The notes below the pieces were generated by a model. It saw nothing but the letters and a program-made list of their open reading frames with translations. It was not told the origin of the DNA and did not search any database. From Actinokineospora xionganensis (lineage in GTDB: Bacteria; Actinomycetota; Actinomycetes; Mycobacteriales; Pseudonocardiaceae), in the NCBI RefSeq assembly GCF_014323725.1, contig NZ_JABVED010000007.1, positions 62,001 through 126,000 of the forward strand: a DNA stretch of 64,000 nt, in the 5' to 3' direction. Below are positions 19,524 to 29,270 of the stretch, piece after piece (the stretch's first letter is position 1; the number at the start of each line of letters is the position of its first letter). Made by a program: the position numbers and the translations under genes.

Positions 19524-20648
19524 ATGACCATCAAGAGGATCACCACCCTGGCGATCGCCTGCGCGCTCATGGCCGGATGCGCGGGCACCGAGGCGGACCG
19601 ACCGGGCACGACGCTGCTGATCGCGATGACCGCCGTGGCCAACGAACCGCGGCCCACGCTCACCACCCTGGCCCGGCGGGAGCTTTCCGCCGCCATCCAC
19701 AGCGACCGCGCCGCACTGCGGATCGTGCTCAGCAGGACCGAACGGCCGGTGGTCGTGGACGAACGTGACCTGCGGTTGCGGCGCGGCGCCCAGATCGAGC
19801 ACGATCCGGGCCGACGGGCCGACCTCGCGGACCGCGAAGTGGAGCGGGTCGCGGGTGTGCTTTCCAACGGTGCCAGCAACTCCGCGCACCTGGACCTGTT
19901 GACCCTGCTCGACCACATCGCCCGCACGCCCGGCCGGGTCACCGCCGTGGTGATCTCATCGGGCCTGCAGACCACCGGGCCGCTCGCGGTGGACCGCCTC
20001 GACTGGGACCACGTCGGCGCCGACTCGGTGACCGAGCAGGCCCGCGCCTTGGGCCTGGTCCCGGATCTGCGCGGCAAGCGCGTGGTGTTCGCCGGCCTCG
20101 GGGAGGTCGCCCGCCCGCAGGACCCGCTGTCCCCGCCGCTGCGGACCCGGCTTGTCGACATGTGGTTGAAACTCTGCCGCGCGGGCGGCGGGGAGTGCGT
20201 CAGCGACAGCGACCCGGCCGTGGGCGGGCCGCCGCTGTCGACGACCCCGGTGCCGACGGTCCCGGTGCCGCAGCCGCCGCCGATCCCGGCCGAGCCGAAG
20301 GCGGTCAACCTGCCCAGCGACATCCTGTTCGGCCCGGACTCGGCGGTGCTGCTGCCCACCGCGGAGCCGCTGCTCGCCCGGCTCGCCGCGGCGACGCCGC
20401 CAGGGGCGCGGGTAAGCCTGGTGGGCCACACCGCGTCGGTCGGACCGGCGGAGTCGGCTCGGGAACTGAGCAGGCAGCGGGCCGCCGCGGTGCGCGACGG
20501 GCTGACCCGCCACGGCGTGCCCGCGACGGCCATCACGGTCGACGGGGTCGGCTACGACCGTCCGCTGGTCGCCGACCGGGACGCGGCGGGAGCGCTGATT
20601 CCCGCGGCGGCGCAACAGAACCGGACTGTCACGGTCAGTCTGGGGTAA
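19524..20648 (+). CDS. Lipoprotein with OmpA/MotB peptidoglycan-binding domain
   Basis: A 374-residue protein. The N terminus (MTIKRITTLAIACALMAGC) is a lipoprotein signal with lipobox LMAGC, so the mature protein starts at Cys19. The middle part is a Ser/Ala/Arg-rich domain with an AVVISSGLQTTGPL stretch resembling a von Willebrand-like sheet; a Pro-rich linker precedes a C-terminal OmpA-like domain (NLPSDILFGPDSAVL to VTVDGVGYDRPL). OmpA-like domains bind peptidoglycan, so the protein probably links membrane and wall. GGGAGG lies upstream of the ATG. The next gene follows after 28 bases and is likely co-transcribed. No steroid link is visible. Confidence 0.8.
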   Translation: MTIKRITTLAIACALMAGCAGTEADRPGTTLLIAMTAVANEPRPTLTTLARRELSAAIHSDRAALRIVLSRTERPVVVDERDLRLRRGAQIEHDPGRRADLADREVERVAGVLSNGASNSAHLDLLTLLDHIARTPGRVTAVVISSGLQTTGPLAVDRLDWDHVGADSVTEQARALGLVPDLRGKRVVFAGLGEVARPQDPLSPPLRTRLVDMWLKLCRAGGGECVSDSDPAVGGPPLSTTPVPTVPVPQPPPIPAEPKAVNLPSDILFGPDSAVLLPTAEPLLARLAAATPPGARVSLVGHTASVGPAESARELSRQRAAAVRDGLTRHGVPATAITVDGVGYDRPLVADRDAAGALIPAAAQQNRTVTVSLG

Positions 20649-20676
20649 AGGAGTCTGGGGCAGAGGGGAGCACACC

Positions 20677-21975
20677 ATGACACGACGAATCCGCCATTTG
20701 CCACTATCGAGGTGGCTGCGGCACCCGGTGCACTCGGGTACGGTCGCGTTCCTGGCCCGTCGGGGGCCGCAGGACCACGCCGAGATCGAACACGAGGCAG
20801 CGGGACAGGCCGCCGCGAGCCGGGTGGTCGGCAGGCGCGGCAGGCGAATCGGCCGGTTGTGCGAGCGTTCGATGACGGCCGCCATCCGCGCGACCCGGCA
20901 CCTGGAGGACGCCTTGGTCGCCGACGACCGGCCGCGGGTCCTTGGTGGCAGGCGATCGGCCAAGCACGCCAACGCGGAGAAGGGCTGGTCGGCGACCGGC
21001 CGGACCGCGCGGCGCGACCTGGTGTCGACACTGCGGGCGATCCAGCGGGACCAGGACGCAGGGGTGACCGTGCACCAGCATTCGCGTAGTTCGGTGGTGA
21101 CGGTGTTCGCCTACGTGCTCTTGGCTGTGGACGCGGTGGCGTTGTTCGCGGTGTTCAGCCTGCTGCTCAACATCGATTGGGCAGCGCCCGCCACCGCTCC
21201 ACTGGTCACCGCGGCGGCGTTCTCGGTGTTCGGAGCTGGGGTGCAGGCGAAGCTGGCGGTGGAGTTGGGGAAGCGGATCTGGTGCTGGCGGGTGGCGAGC
21301 GCGCATCGGGTGCCTGACGGGCTTGAACCGCATGACCCGACGGAGGAGTTTCCGCCTCGTGGGTTCGTGGTCGCCGTGTCCGCGGCGGTGTTGGGGCTGG
21401 TCAGTGTGTTCGCTGCGCTGTCGATTCTGTTGCGGGTGCGGTATGAGGGCTCGCTTGTCGGGCAGGTCGGGGTGGCCACGGTGGTGGGGCTCGTTCTGGC
21501 CGGGTGTGCGATCGCGGCGCCGTGGATTCTGGTGCAGCAGGAGGCTTTTGACGGTTCACCGCTGACCCGGCGGGCCGGCGCGCTGACTCGCGTTGTCCAG
21601 GCGGCTGATGGGTCTCGGTTCCGGGCGCTTCGACTGGGGGATCGGGATATCGCCAAGGCGCGGCGATTGGATGCTCGGGCCCGGCGGCAGTATGGGCGGG
21701 TGGAACTGCGGGTCGGGCAGTGTTATGCGCGTCGGCACCGGGCGATCCTGTTGGCCCGGGAGTTGGGGGCGGTGGACATTCCGAGTCCTCGGCCGGACAG
21801 CACGCCACCTCGGGCCGCCCTTCCCATTCGGGTTCCGGTGGACTTGGGGTATCTGACTACCGCGCTGGATCAGTCGGACAGTGCGATTGAGGAGGCTCGG
21901 ACTGCTCGGGCGGCTCTGACTTCGCGGTTGTCGCCGCCTGTTGAGCGGTTCGATCCTGAGCTGTACATGTCCTGA
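20677..21975 (+). CDS. Four-helix membrane protein of unknown function
   Basis: A 432-residue protein I do not recognise. The first 130 residues are Arg-rich and soluble. Four hydrophobic helices are seen: SVVTVFAYVLLAVDAVALFAV, PLVTAAAFSVFGAGVQAKLAV, VVAVSAAVLGLVSVFAALSIL and VGVATVVGLVLAGCAIAAPW. A charged tail of about 120 residues follows. Codon use shifts toward G-ending, less biased codons near the 3' end compared with neighbours. It lies 28 bases downstream of the OmpA-like lipoprotein gene, suggesting one envelope-related unit. Orientation and function are not determinable. Confidence 0.65.
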   Translation: MTRRIRHLPLSRWLRHPVHSGTVAFLARRGPQDHAEIEHEAAGQAAASRVVGRRGRRIGRLCERSMTAAIRATRHLEDALVADDRPRVLGGRRSAKHANAEKGWSATGRTARRDLVSTLRAIQRDQDAGVTVHQHSRSSVVTVFAYVLLAVDAVALFAVFSLLLNIDWAAPATAPLVTAAAFSVFGAGVQAKLAVELGKRIWCWRVASAHRVPDGLEPHDPTEEFPPRGFVVAVSAAVLGLVSVFAALSILLRVRYEGSLVGQVGVATVVGLVLAGCAIAAPWILVQQEAFDGSPLTRRAGALTRVVQAADGSRFRALRLGDRDIAKARRLDARARRQYGRVELRVGQCYARRHRAILLARELGAVDIPSPRPDSTPPRAALPIRVPVDLGYLTTALDQSDSAIEEARTARAALTSRLSPPVERFDPELYMS

Positions 21976-22048
21976 GCCGTCGCAGCCGGCCGAACCGCCG
22001 TGTGGGTGCCTGTTTGGGGTGGGTAAGGTCCGCCCGTTGCTTTACGGG

Positions 22049-23083
22049 CTATCCAGCTTCCCTTCGCAGTTCCAGCGCGATGTCGATGAGTTGATCCTCT
22101 TGTCCACCAACCAACTTGCGTTCTCCGGCGCGCACCAGGATCTGCGCGCCGGAGACGCCGTAGCGCTCTGCCTGGCGGTAGGCGTGGCGCAGGAAGCTGG
22201 AGTACACCCCCGCATACCCCATCATCAGCGCCATCCGGTCGAGTAAACACTCCTGTGGCATCGCGGGCCGCACGACGTCCTCGGCCGCATCCACGATCGC
22301 GAAGAAGTCGATGTCCGTGCGAATCCCGAGCTTGTCGCACACGCCGACGAACGCCTCCACCGGCGTGTTCCCAGCCCCAGCGCCAAATCGGCGAGTGCTG
22401 CCGTCGATCTGGACCGCGCCCGCACGCGCGGCGGCGATCGAGTTGGCGACGCCGAGCCCAAGGTTCTCGTGCCCATGGAATCCGACCTGCGCGTCAGAAC
22501 CGAGTTCGGCCACCAACGCAGCCACCCGGTCACCCACCTGTTCAAGCACCAAGGCACCCGCCGAATCAACGACGTAAACGCACTGGCAGCCCGCGTCGGC
22601 CATGATTCTCGCCTGCTTCGCCAATGCTTCCGGTGGCTGGGAGTGGGCCATCATCAGGAAGCCCACCGTCTCCAGGCCCCGGTCGCGCGCCAAGCCGAAG
22701 TGTTGGACCGAGATGTCCGCTTCCGTGCAGTGGGTGGCGATGCGACAGATGGAGGCGCCGTTGTCCTGGGCTGTCAGGATGTCGTCCTTCACGCCGACGC
22801 CGGGGAGCATCAGGAAGGCGATCTTGGCCTGCTTGGCCGTTTCCACCGCGACCTTGATGAGGTCTTGTTCGGGGGTGGTCGAGAAGCCGTAGTTGAACGA
22901 GGAACCGCCCAGGCCGTCACCGTGGGCGACCTCGATCACCGCGACGCCGGCGCCGTCGATGGCCGCGACCATGGCGCGGGCTTCGTCGAGGGTGAACTTG
23001 TGGCGCTTGTGGTGCGAGCCGTCGCGGAGGGAGGTGTCGGTGACGCGGATGTCGAGGGTGTCGGAAAAGGTGATGGGCAGCAC
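22049..23083 (-). CDS. hsaF: HsaF, 4-hydroxy-2-oxohexanoate aldolase
   Basis: A 344-residue DRE-TIM metallolyase. It has the start [17 protein letters not shown] with catalytic residues, [29 protein letters not shown] (metal-binding HxH) and [14 protein letters not shown]. It cleaves the hydroxy-oxo acid from HsaE into pyruvate and propionaldehyde, which is channelled to HsaG. The GTG start is four bases after the hsaG stop. Codon 280 is the rare TTA (22244-22246). It is the last gene of the operon and converges with the membrane-protein gene. Confidence 0.93.
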   Translation of the reverse strand: MLPITFSDTLDIRVTDTSLRDGSHHKRHKFTLDEARAMVAAIDGAGVAVIEVAHGDGLGGSSFNYGFSTTPEQDLIKVAVETAKQAKIAFLMLPGVGVKDDILTAQDNGASICRIATHCTEADISVQHFGLARDRGLETVGFLMMAHSQPPEALAKQARIMADAGCQCVYVVDSAGALVLEQVGDRVAALVAELGSDAQVGFHGHENLGLGVANSIAAARAGAVQIDGSTRRFGAGAGNTPVEAFVGVCDKLGIRTDIDFFAIVDAAEDVVRPAMPQECLLDRMALMMGYAGVYSSFLRHAYRQAERYGVSGAQILVRAGERKLVGGQEDQLIDIALELRREAG

Positions 23084-23087
23084 GGTT

Positions 23088-23972
23088 CTAGTCCCCTCGC
23101 GTGGCCAGCAGTTCGCCGACCCGGGTGGCGGCGGCGGTCATGATGTCGAGGTTTCCGGCGTAGGGCGGCAGGAAGTCGCCCGCGCCCTCGACTTCGACGA
23201 AGACGGTCACTCGGGCGGGTCCGCCGTCGTCGGACGGGTCGAACTGGGGGTCCGACAGCAGTCGGTAGCCGGGAACATAGGTGGCTACTTCGGCGACCAT
23301 GTCGTGCACCGACTGGGCGATCTTGTCGGTGTCCGCGTCCTCCGGGATGGCGCAGAAGATCGTGTCCCGCATGACCATCGGCGGGTCCGAGGGGTTGAGC
23401 ACGATGATCGCCTTGCCGCGTTCGGCGCCGCCGACGACCTCGATGCCGCGACTGGTGGTGCGGGTGAACTCGTCGATGTTGGCTCGGGTGCCCGGACCTG
23501 CCGACGCGGAGGAGACGGTGGCGACGATCTCCGCGTACGACACCGGGACCACGCGGGACACGGCGGCCACGATCGGGATCGTCGCCTGGCCGCCGCAGGT
23601 GATCAGGTTGACGTTGCCTGCGTCGCGGTGCGCACCCAGATTGACCGGCGGCACGACATACGGTCCGATCGCGGCGGGCGTCAGGTCGACTACCGGGATG
23701 CCCGCCTCCGCGAAGCGCGGCGCGTTAGCCCGGTGCACGTAGGCCGACGTCGCCTCGAAGACGAGGTCCGGCATGGTGTCCTGAGCGAGCAGCCAGTCGA
23801 CACCCTCAGCACTGGCCTCGACGCCTAGATCGCGGGCGCGGGCCAAGCCCTCGCTCGCCGGGTCGACGCCGATCATCCAGCGCGGCTCGATCACCGGCGA
23901 GCGCAGGAGCTTGTGGAGCAGGTCGGTGCCGATGTTGCCGGAACCGACGATCGCGGCGTTCGTCTTGCTCAC
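23088..23972 (-). CDS. hsaG: HsaG, CoA-acylating propionaldehyde dehydrogenase
   Basis: A 294-residue acylating aldehyde dehydrogenase. The Rossmann motif [12 protein letters not shown] is at residues 8-19 and the catalytic cysteine in [12 protein letters not shown] (Cys126). It forms a complex with HsaF and turns propionaldehyde into propionyl-CoA. The GTG start overlaps the hsaE stop (GTGA). The length agrees with the family (about 300). Confidence 0.93.
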   Translation of the reverse strand: MSKTNAAIVGSGNIGTDLLHKLLRSPVIEPRWMIGVDPASEGLARARDLGVEASAEGVDWLLAQDTMPDLVFEATSAYVHRANAPRFAEAGIPVVDLTPAAIGPYVVPPVNLGAHRDAGNVNLITCGGQATIPIVAAVSRVVPVSYAEIVATVSSASAGPGTRANIDEFTRTTSRGIEVVGGAERGKAIIVLNPSDPPMVMRDTIFCAIPEDADTDKIAQSVHDMVAEVATYVPGYRLLSDPQFDPSDDGGPARVTVFVEVEGAGDFLPPYAGNLDIMTAAATRVGELLATRGD

Positions 23973-24757
23973 TGGGGGCTCCGTCCGAAGTGGAGGGACA
24001 CGTCGCCGAGCTCGGCGAAGGTGGCGACGAACGTGTCGCCGGGGCGCGCGTCGATGGCGCGGGTGCAGGAGCCGGGCAGGACCACGTGTCCCGCCTTGAG
24101 CCGGACACCGAAGGACGCGACCTTGCGGGCCAGCCACGCGACGGCGACGACCGGGTCGCCGAGGACCGCGTCGGACCGGCCCGCCGCGACTTCCTCGCCA
24201 TTGCGGGTCAACACCGCGTGGATGCCTTTGGTGTCCACCTCTCCAGGCCGGACTCGGGCGTCGCCGAGGACGAAGCCGGCGGAGGACGCGTTGTCGGCGA
24301 TGGTGTCCGCGATGCTGATCTTCCAGTCGAGGATGCGGCTGTCGATCAGCTCGATGCCGGGGACCAGCGCCTCGGTGCGCTCCAGCACGTCAGCCTCGGT
24401 GCAGTCCTCACCGGGAAGGTCGTCGCCGAGGATGAAGCCGACTTCGACCTCGACCCTCGGGTAGCAGTAGCCAGTGGCGTCGACCGGGGTGTTCTGGTCG
24501 AGACGCATGTCGGCGAGCAGGTGCCCGTAGTCGGGCTCGTCGACACCCATCATCTGCTGCATCGCCAGGGAGGACAGGCCGACCTTGTGGCCGACCACCT
24601 TCGCCGTCCGCCGCCGGATGTTGATCAGCTGGATCTCGTAGGCGTCGGCCGGGTCGAGGTCGGGGTAGGCCAGGACCAGCGGGTCGATCGGCGACCGCCC
24701 GGTCTCGGCGGCCCGCAGCAGGTCCGCCAGCTGGGTGCGTTCGTCAGCCGTGAGCAA
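23969..24757 (-). CDS. hsaE: HsaE, 2-hydroxypentadienoate-type hydratase
   Basis: A 262-residue member of the MhpD/HsaE hydratase family. Hallmarks are [43 protein letters not shown] (metal-binding acidic residues) and [12 protein letters not shown]. It hydrates 2-hydroxyhexa-2,4-dienoate. The only well-placed start is TTG at 24757, with GGGAGA five bases upstream, giving a length equal to mycobacterial HsaE. It overlaps the end of the FAD-dehydrogenase gene by 14 bases in another frame. Confidence 0.91.
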   Translation of the reverse strand: MLTADERTQLADLLRAAETGRSPIDPLVLAYPDLDPADAYEIQLINIRRRTAKVVGHKVGLSSLAMQQMMGVDEPDYGHLLADMRLDQNTPVDATGYCYPRVEVEVGFILGDDLPGEDCTEADVLERTEALVPGIELIDSRILDWKISIADTIADNASSAGFVLGDARVRPGEVDTKGIHAVLTRNGEEVAAGRSDAVLGDPVVAVAWLARKVASFGVRLKAGHVVLPGSCTRAIDARPGDTFVATFAELGDVSLHFGRSPQ

Positions 24758-26321
24758 GGGAATCTCCCATCGGGACAGCGAGGGACTGGCCGGCGCGGCG
24801 GCCGGAGAACACGCAGTCGGCGAGCGAGAGCCCGCTGACGTAGGACTCGGAGCAGAGGCCGACGGCCGACCGGCCCGCCGCATACAGCCCGGCGATGACC
24901 CCGCCGTCCTCGCGCAGCACTTCACCGGTGATCTCGTCGACGCGCAGACCGCCGAGGGTGAGCATCGGGCAGGGGTAGCCGGTGGAGGGGCGGATCGAGA
25001 CGTCGATCAGCGAGAACGGTCCGGTGGTGAGCGGCCGGACCAGGTCCGCGGGTTTGCCGAGCGCATCGGTCTCCGCCGCGTTGTAGGCGGCGAGGGTGCG
25101 GGCGAGCCCTTGGGCGTCGACACCAGCTTTGCGAGCGGCCTCGGCGAGGGACTTTCCGCTCACCCGCGAGACTTTCAGCAGGTAGCGGACCTGCAGATAC
25201 TGGAACCACAGCGACTGCGACCGGGCCTGCGCGCGGGCGGCGCGCACACCCTGCTCGTCGATCAGCAGCCAGCCTTTGCCGCCGTGGCGGGTGATCAGCT
25301 CGTGGCCGATGGCGGCGCCGTACCGGGATTCATCGCAGATCCGCTCGCCGCGCTCGTTCACCAGGATGCCTTCGAGGAGCGCCGAGGGCGGGGTGATGAA
25401 CCGCCACGCCGACACCCTGTCCATGGCCCCGACCGCTCCGCCGACGGATTGGCCGAGCCGGATGCCCGACCCGTCGTCGCCCGAGGTGCCGAGCGGGAGG
25501 CAGCCGCGGTAGGCGGGTGCGTGTTCGCGCAGCATCTCCCGGTTGGCGACGAAGCCGCCCGCCGCGATGACCACGCCCCGGCGAGCGGTGATGGTGACGG
25601 TTTTGCCGTGCCGCCGCTCGATTCGCTCGGCCCGCTTGGTCAGCGCCCGGCGCAGCGCGGGGAGGTAGAGGCCGGGTTTGGCCGCGTACTTGCCGAGCAG
25701 CCGGTATTTCAATCGTGCCCACGGGGACGCCTCGGCGAGCGTGCGGCATTCGACGCCGGTGACCCGGCCGTCCGCACTGGTCAGCGCGGTCACCCGGGTC
25801 TGCGGCAGGACCCGCGCCCCGGCACGCACGGCCGACTCGGCGAGGCGGGCGTAAAGGATCTTCCCCGAGGTCCCAGAGCCTTTCGCACGGTGGCCGCGAG
25901 GTGCGGGGTCGGCGCTGCGGGAGCGCTCGCTGCCGGAGTAGTAGAGGTAGTGGTCGTTCGTCGGGTACGACGTCTTGGTCGGACACAGGCTGCCCTCGAA
26001 CGGCACGCCCTGCTCCTTGAGCCACTCGACGGACTCGGCCGAGCCGTCGACGAACGCGCGGAGGGTGGCCGGCGTGACCGCGTCGCCGACTTCGAGCCGC
26101 AGGTACGCCGCCATGGCCGCACGAGTGTCGGTGACGCCCGCTTCCCGCTGGACCGACGTCCCGCCTCCCGCGTAGACCACGCCCCCGCTCGCCGCGGTCG
26201 CGCCGCCGCCCGCGAAGCGGTCGAGCACGAGCACGTCAGCGCCCCCGGAGGCGGCTTCGATGGCCGCGCAGGCCCCGGCGGCACCGAATCCGATGACCAC
26301 CACATCAGCCGACTCTTGCAA
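24744..26321 (-). CDS. FAD-dependent steroid dehydrogenase of the KstD/fumarate-reductase family (Rv1817-like)
   Basis: A 525-residue flavoprotein. The dinucleotide-binding motif VVVIGFGAAGACAAIEAA is at the N terminus, GGGATAASGGVVYAGGG follows, and the C-terminal FAD loop reads GLYAAGRSAVGLCSESYVSG. It differs clearly from the true KstD encoded next door; the KTSYPTNDHYLYYSGSE segment recalls Rv1817-type proteins and 3-ketosteroid delta4-(5alpha)-dehydrogenases. It may desaturate 5alpha-steroids or remove another hydride in the pathway. TTG at 26321 is the start, with AGGAGG six bases upstream. It heads the hsaE-hsaG-hsaF operon behind a KstR box. Family strong, substrate inferred. Confidence 0.8.
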   Translation of the reverse strand: MQESADVVVIGFGAAGACAAIEAASGGADVLVLDRFAGGGATAASGGVVYAGGGTSVQREAGVTDTRAAMAAYLRLEVGDAVTPATLRAFVDGSAESVEWLKEQGVPFEGSLCPTKTSYPTNDHYLYYSGSERSRSADPAPRGHRAKGSGTSGKILYARLAESAVRAGARVLPQTRVTALTSADGRVTGVECRTLAEASPWARLKYRLLGKYAAKPGLYLPALRRALTKRAERIERRHGKTVTITARRGVVIAAGGFVANREMLREHAPAYRGCLPLGTSGDDGSGIRLGQSVGGAVGAMDRVSAWRFITPPSALLEGILVNERGERICDESRYGAAIGHELITRHGGKGWLLIDEQGVRAARAQARSQSLWFQYLQVRYLLKVSRVSGKSLAEAARKAGVDAQGLARTLAAYNAAETDALGKPADLVRPLTTGPFSLIDVSIRPSTGYPCPMLTLGGLRVDEITGEVLREDGGVIAGLYAAGRSAVGLCSESYVSGLSLADCVFSGRRAGQSLAVPMGDSLAHG

Positions 26322-26372
26322 CTCGTTCCTCCTGCGAATCCGCAGATCCCGTAGCGCTCGACGGAACAGAAC

Positions 26373-26386
26373 TATAACCTGTTCTA
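26373..26386. promoter_or_regulatory. KstR operator, FAD-dehydrogenase/kstD divergent promoter
   Basis: TATAACCTGTTCTA fits the KstR core TnnAACnnGTTnnA at all defined positions. It lies midway in the 101-base gap and would control both the kstD-kshA-kshB-hsd4B and the hsaEGF operons. Confidence 0.88.
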
Positions 26387-26422
26387 GTATTGTGCGGAAC
26401 CGTGAGACGACCGGAGGTGGAC

Positions 26423-28117
26423 ATGCCCGACGCGGCGAACGACCTGGATGCCGACTACGACGTGGTGGTGGTCGGCAGCGGGGCCGCGGGCATGACCGCG
26501 GCACTCGCCGCGGCCCGCCGCGGGCTGCGGACGGTGCTGGTGGAGAAGGCCCCGACCTACGGCGGGTCGACGGCCCGGTCCGGTGGCGGGGTCTGGGTGC
26601 CGAACAACCCGGCCCTGCTCGCCGCGGGGGTGCCCGACAGCGCGGAGAAGGCGCGTGACTACCTCGCGCACATCGTCGGCGACGTGGTCTCCGAAGACCG
26701 GCGGCAGGCGTTCCTGGACAACGGCCCGGCCGCGGTGTCCTTCGTGCTGGCGAACACGCCGCTGGAACTGGCCTGGGTGCCGGGCTACTCCGACTACTAC
26801 CCCGAGGCCCCCGGCGGGCTGCCCGGCGGGCGGTCGGTGGAGCCGAAGCCGCTGAGCGCCAAGCTGCTCGGCGCCGAGCGCGCGCGGCTCAACCCGCCGT
26901 ACCTCAAGGCGCCCACCGGGATGGCGATCACCCAGGCCGACTACAAGTGGATGAACCTGATGGCCCGGCACCCGCGCGGGCTCCTGCGGACGACGCGGGT
27001 CGCGGGCAGGCGGATGCTGTCGCTGCTGCGCCGCCGCGAGATGCTGACCATGGGGCAGGCGCTTTCGGCAGGTCTGCGGGTCGGGCTGACCCGGGCCGGG
27101 GTGCCGCTGCTGCTGGAGACGCCACTGGTCGACCTGTGCCTCGAGGACGGCCGGGTCACGGGTGCCGAGGTCGCGCGCGACGGGGTGAAAACCGTGCTGC
27201 GGGCCCGGTTCGGCGTGGTGCTGACCTCGGGCGGGTTCGAGCGAAACGAGCGGATGCGCAAGGAGTACCAGCGCGAGCCGATCACAGCCGACTGGACCGT
27301 GGGCGCCGTGGAGAACACCGGCGACGGCATCGAAGCGGGCCTGCGCGCGGGCGCGGCGGTCGACCTGATGGACGACGCCTGGTGGGGGCCGTCGATCGAG
27401 CTGCCGCGCGGGCCGTACTTCTGCCTCGCCGAGCGGACGCTGCCGGGCTGCGTCCTGGTGAACCAGGCCGGGGAGCGGTTCGTCAACGAGGCCTCGCCCT
27501 ACGTAGACGCCGTGCACGCGATGTATGACGGCCACACCGACGACAAGCCGCACATCCCGGCGTGGCTGATCCTGGACCAGCGCTACCGCAACCGGTACGT
27601 CTTCGCCGGACTCGGCCCCCGCCAGCCGCTGCCGGGCAAGTGGTTCAAGTCCGGCTCCCTGCACAAGGCTTCCACGCTGGCCGAGCTGGCCAAGCGAATC
27701 GACGTTCCCGCCGACGCTCTCATGTCCACGGTGGAGCGCTTCAACGGCTTCGCCAAAACCGGGCGAGACGAGGATTTCCGGCGCGGCGAGAGCGCTTACG
27801 ACCGCTACTACGGCGATCCGCGCAACAAACCGAACCCCTGCCTGGGCCCGGTCGACAAGGCGCCGTTCTACGCCGTGCGCATCGTTCCCGGCGACCTCGG
27901 CACGAAGGGCGGGCTGCGCACCGACCCCCACGCCCGAGTCCTGCGTGGCGACGGCACGGCGATCCCCGGGTTGTACGCGGCGGGCAACGCGAGCGCGGCC
28001 GTCATGGGGCACACGTACGCCGGGCCGGGCGCGACGCTCGGGCCCGCCATGGTTTTCGGCTACCTGGCGGCGCGGGATATCGCCGACCGGGCAGGTACCA
28101 CTGGAGGAAAGCGATGA
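26423..28117 (+). CDS. kstD: KstD, 3-ketosteroid delta1-dehydrogenase
   Basis: A 564-residue flavoprotein, as long as mycobacterial KstD (Rv3537, 563). Matching segments are VVVVGSGAAGMTAALAAARRG, YGGSTARSGGGVWVPNN, the long WVPGYSDYYPEAPGG, YDRYYGDPRNKPNP and PGDLGTKGGLRT, and the C-terminal YAAGNASAAVMGHTYAGPG. The catalytic Tyr/Gly environment of the family is kept. KstD introduces the 1,2 double bond in ring A; with KshAB this opens ring B. The ATG at 26423 has GGAGG five bases upstream. The stop overlaps the kshA start (ATGA). Confidence 0.95.
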   Translation: MPDAANDLDADYDVVVVGSGAAGMTAALAAARRGLRTVLVEKAPTYGGSTARSGGGVWVPNNPALLAAGVPDSAEKARDYLAHIVGDVVSEDRRQAFLDNGPAAVSFVLANTPLELAWVPGYSDYYPEAPGGLPGGRSVEPKPLSAKLLGAERARLNPPYLKAPTGMAITQADYKWMNLMARHPRGLLRTTRVAGRRMLSLLRRREMLTMGQALSAGLRVGLTRAGVPLLLETPLVDLCLEDGRVTGAEVARDGVKTVLRARFGVVLTSGGFERNERMRKEYQREPITADWTVGAVENTGDGIEAGLRAGAAVDLMDDAWWGPSIELPRGPYFCLAERTLPGCVLVNQAGERFVNEASPYVDAVHAMYDGHTDDKPHIPAWLILDQRYRNRYVFAGLGPRQPLPGKWFKSGSLHKASTLAELAKRIDVPADALMSTVERFNGFAKTGRDEDFRRGESAYDRYYGDPRNKPNPCLGPVDKAPFYAVRIVPGDLGTKGGLRTDPHARVLRGDGTAIPGLYAAGNASAAVMGHTYAGPGATLGPAMVFGYLAARDIADRAGTTGGKR

Positions 28118-29268
28118 CCCAGGCCGAACAGCCCGTCCGGACCATCGACGTGGGCGCCCCGCCCACGCGCTTCGCCCGCGGCTGGCACTGCCTCGGCCTG
28201 GCCGAGTCGTTTCGCGACGGCAAGCCGCACGCGATCGAGGCCTTCGGCACCAAGCTCGTGGTGTTCGCCGCCGAGGACGGCACGCTCAACGTGCTCGACG
28301 GCTACTGCAGGCACATGGGCGGCGACCTCACCCAGGGCACGGTCAAGGGCGACAACATCGCCTGCCCGTTCCACGACTGGCGCTGGGCGGGCAACGGCAA
28401 GTGCGCGGCGATCCCCTACGCCAAGCGGATTCCGCTGCGCGCCCGGACCCGGTCGTGGCTGACCCAGGAGCAGAACGGGCAGCTGTTCATCTGGAACGAC
28501 CCGGAGGGCAACCCGCCGCCGGAGCACGTCGTCATCCCCAGGATCGACGGCGCGTTCTCCGACGAGTGGAGCAACTGGACCTGGGACAGCGTGCGGATCG
28601 ACGGCGCGAACTGCCGGGAGATCATCGACAACATGGTCGACATGGCGCACTTCTTCTACATCCACTTCGCCTTCCCGACCTTCTTCAAGAACATCTTCGA
28701 AGGCCACATCGCCACCCAGTACCTGAACTCGCGCGGCAGGCCGGACGTGCACTCGAAGTCCAACTACGCCTCCGAGGACCTCGCGCTGCGCTCCGAGGCC
28801 TCGTACTACGGACCGTCGTACATGATCAATTACCTGTGGAACGACTACAAGGGCACGGTGATCGAGACCGCGCTGATCAACTGCCACTACCCGGTCAGCG
28901 AGAATTCGTTCGTGCTGCAGTGGGGTGTGATCGTCAAGCGGCTGCCCGGAGTCTCGCCGGAGGACGCGGACAAGATCGCGGGCAAGTTCGCGAAGAGCTT
29001 CAGCGTCGGGTTCCTGCAGGACGTGGAGATCTGGCGCAACAAGACCCGCATCGACAACCCGCTGCTGTGCGAGGAGGACGGCCCGGTCTACCAGCTTCGC
29101 CGCTGGTACGAGCAGTTCTACGTCGACGTCGCGGAGGTCAGCGAGGACATGACCCGGCGCTTCGAGTTCGAGGTGGACACCACACGGGCGAACGAGGTGT
29201 GGGCCAAGGAGGTCGCCGAGAACCTAGCCTCCCGTTCAACCGAGACCGTGACCGAAAAGGCACAGTAG
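28114..29268 (+). CDS. kshA: KshA, Rieske oxygenase of 3-ketosteroid 9alpha-hydroxylase
   Basis: A 384-residue Rieske oxygenase. The [2Fe-2S] ligands are Cys65, His67, Cys84 and His87 (CRH...CPFH), and the mononuclear iron site is Asn173/His179/His184 in NMVDMAHFFYIH with Asp at about 303. It hydroxylates C9 of the steroid; together with KstD this causes ring B opening to 3-HSA. It overlaps kstD by four bases and is followed two bases later by a small Cys-rich ORF and then kshB. Confidence 0.96.
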   Translation: MTQAEQPVRTIDVGAPPTRFARGWHCLGLAESFRDGKPHAIEAFGTKLVVFAAEDGTLNVLDGYCRHMGGDLTQGTVKGDNIACPFHDWRWAGNGKCAAIPYAKRIPLRARTRSWLTQEQNGQLFIWNDPEGNPPPEHVVIPRIDGAFSDEWSNWTWDSVRIDGANCREIIDNMVDMAHFFYIHFAFPTFFKNIFEGHIATQYLNSRGRPDVHSKSNYASEDLALRSEASYYGPSYMINYLWNDYKGTVIETALINCHYPVSENSFVLQWGVIVKRLPGVSPEDADKIAGKFAKSFSVGFLQDVEIWRNKTRIDNPLLCEEDGPVYQLRRWYEQFYVDVAEVSEDMTRRFEFEVDTTRANEVWAKEVAENLASRSTETVTEKAQ

Positions 29269-29270
29269 CG

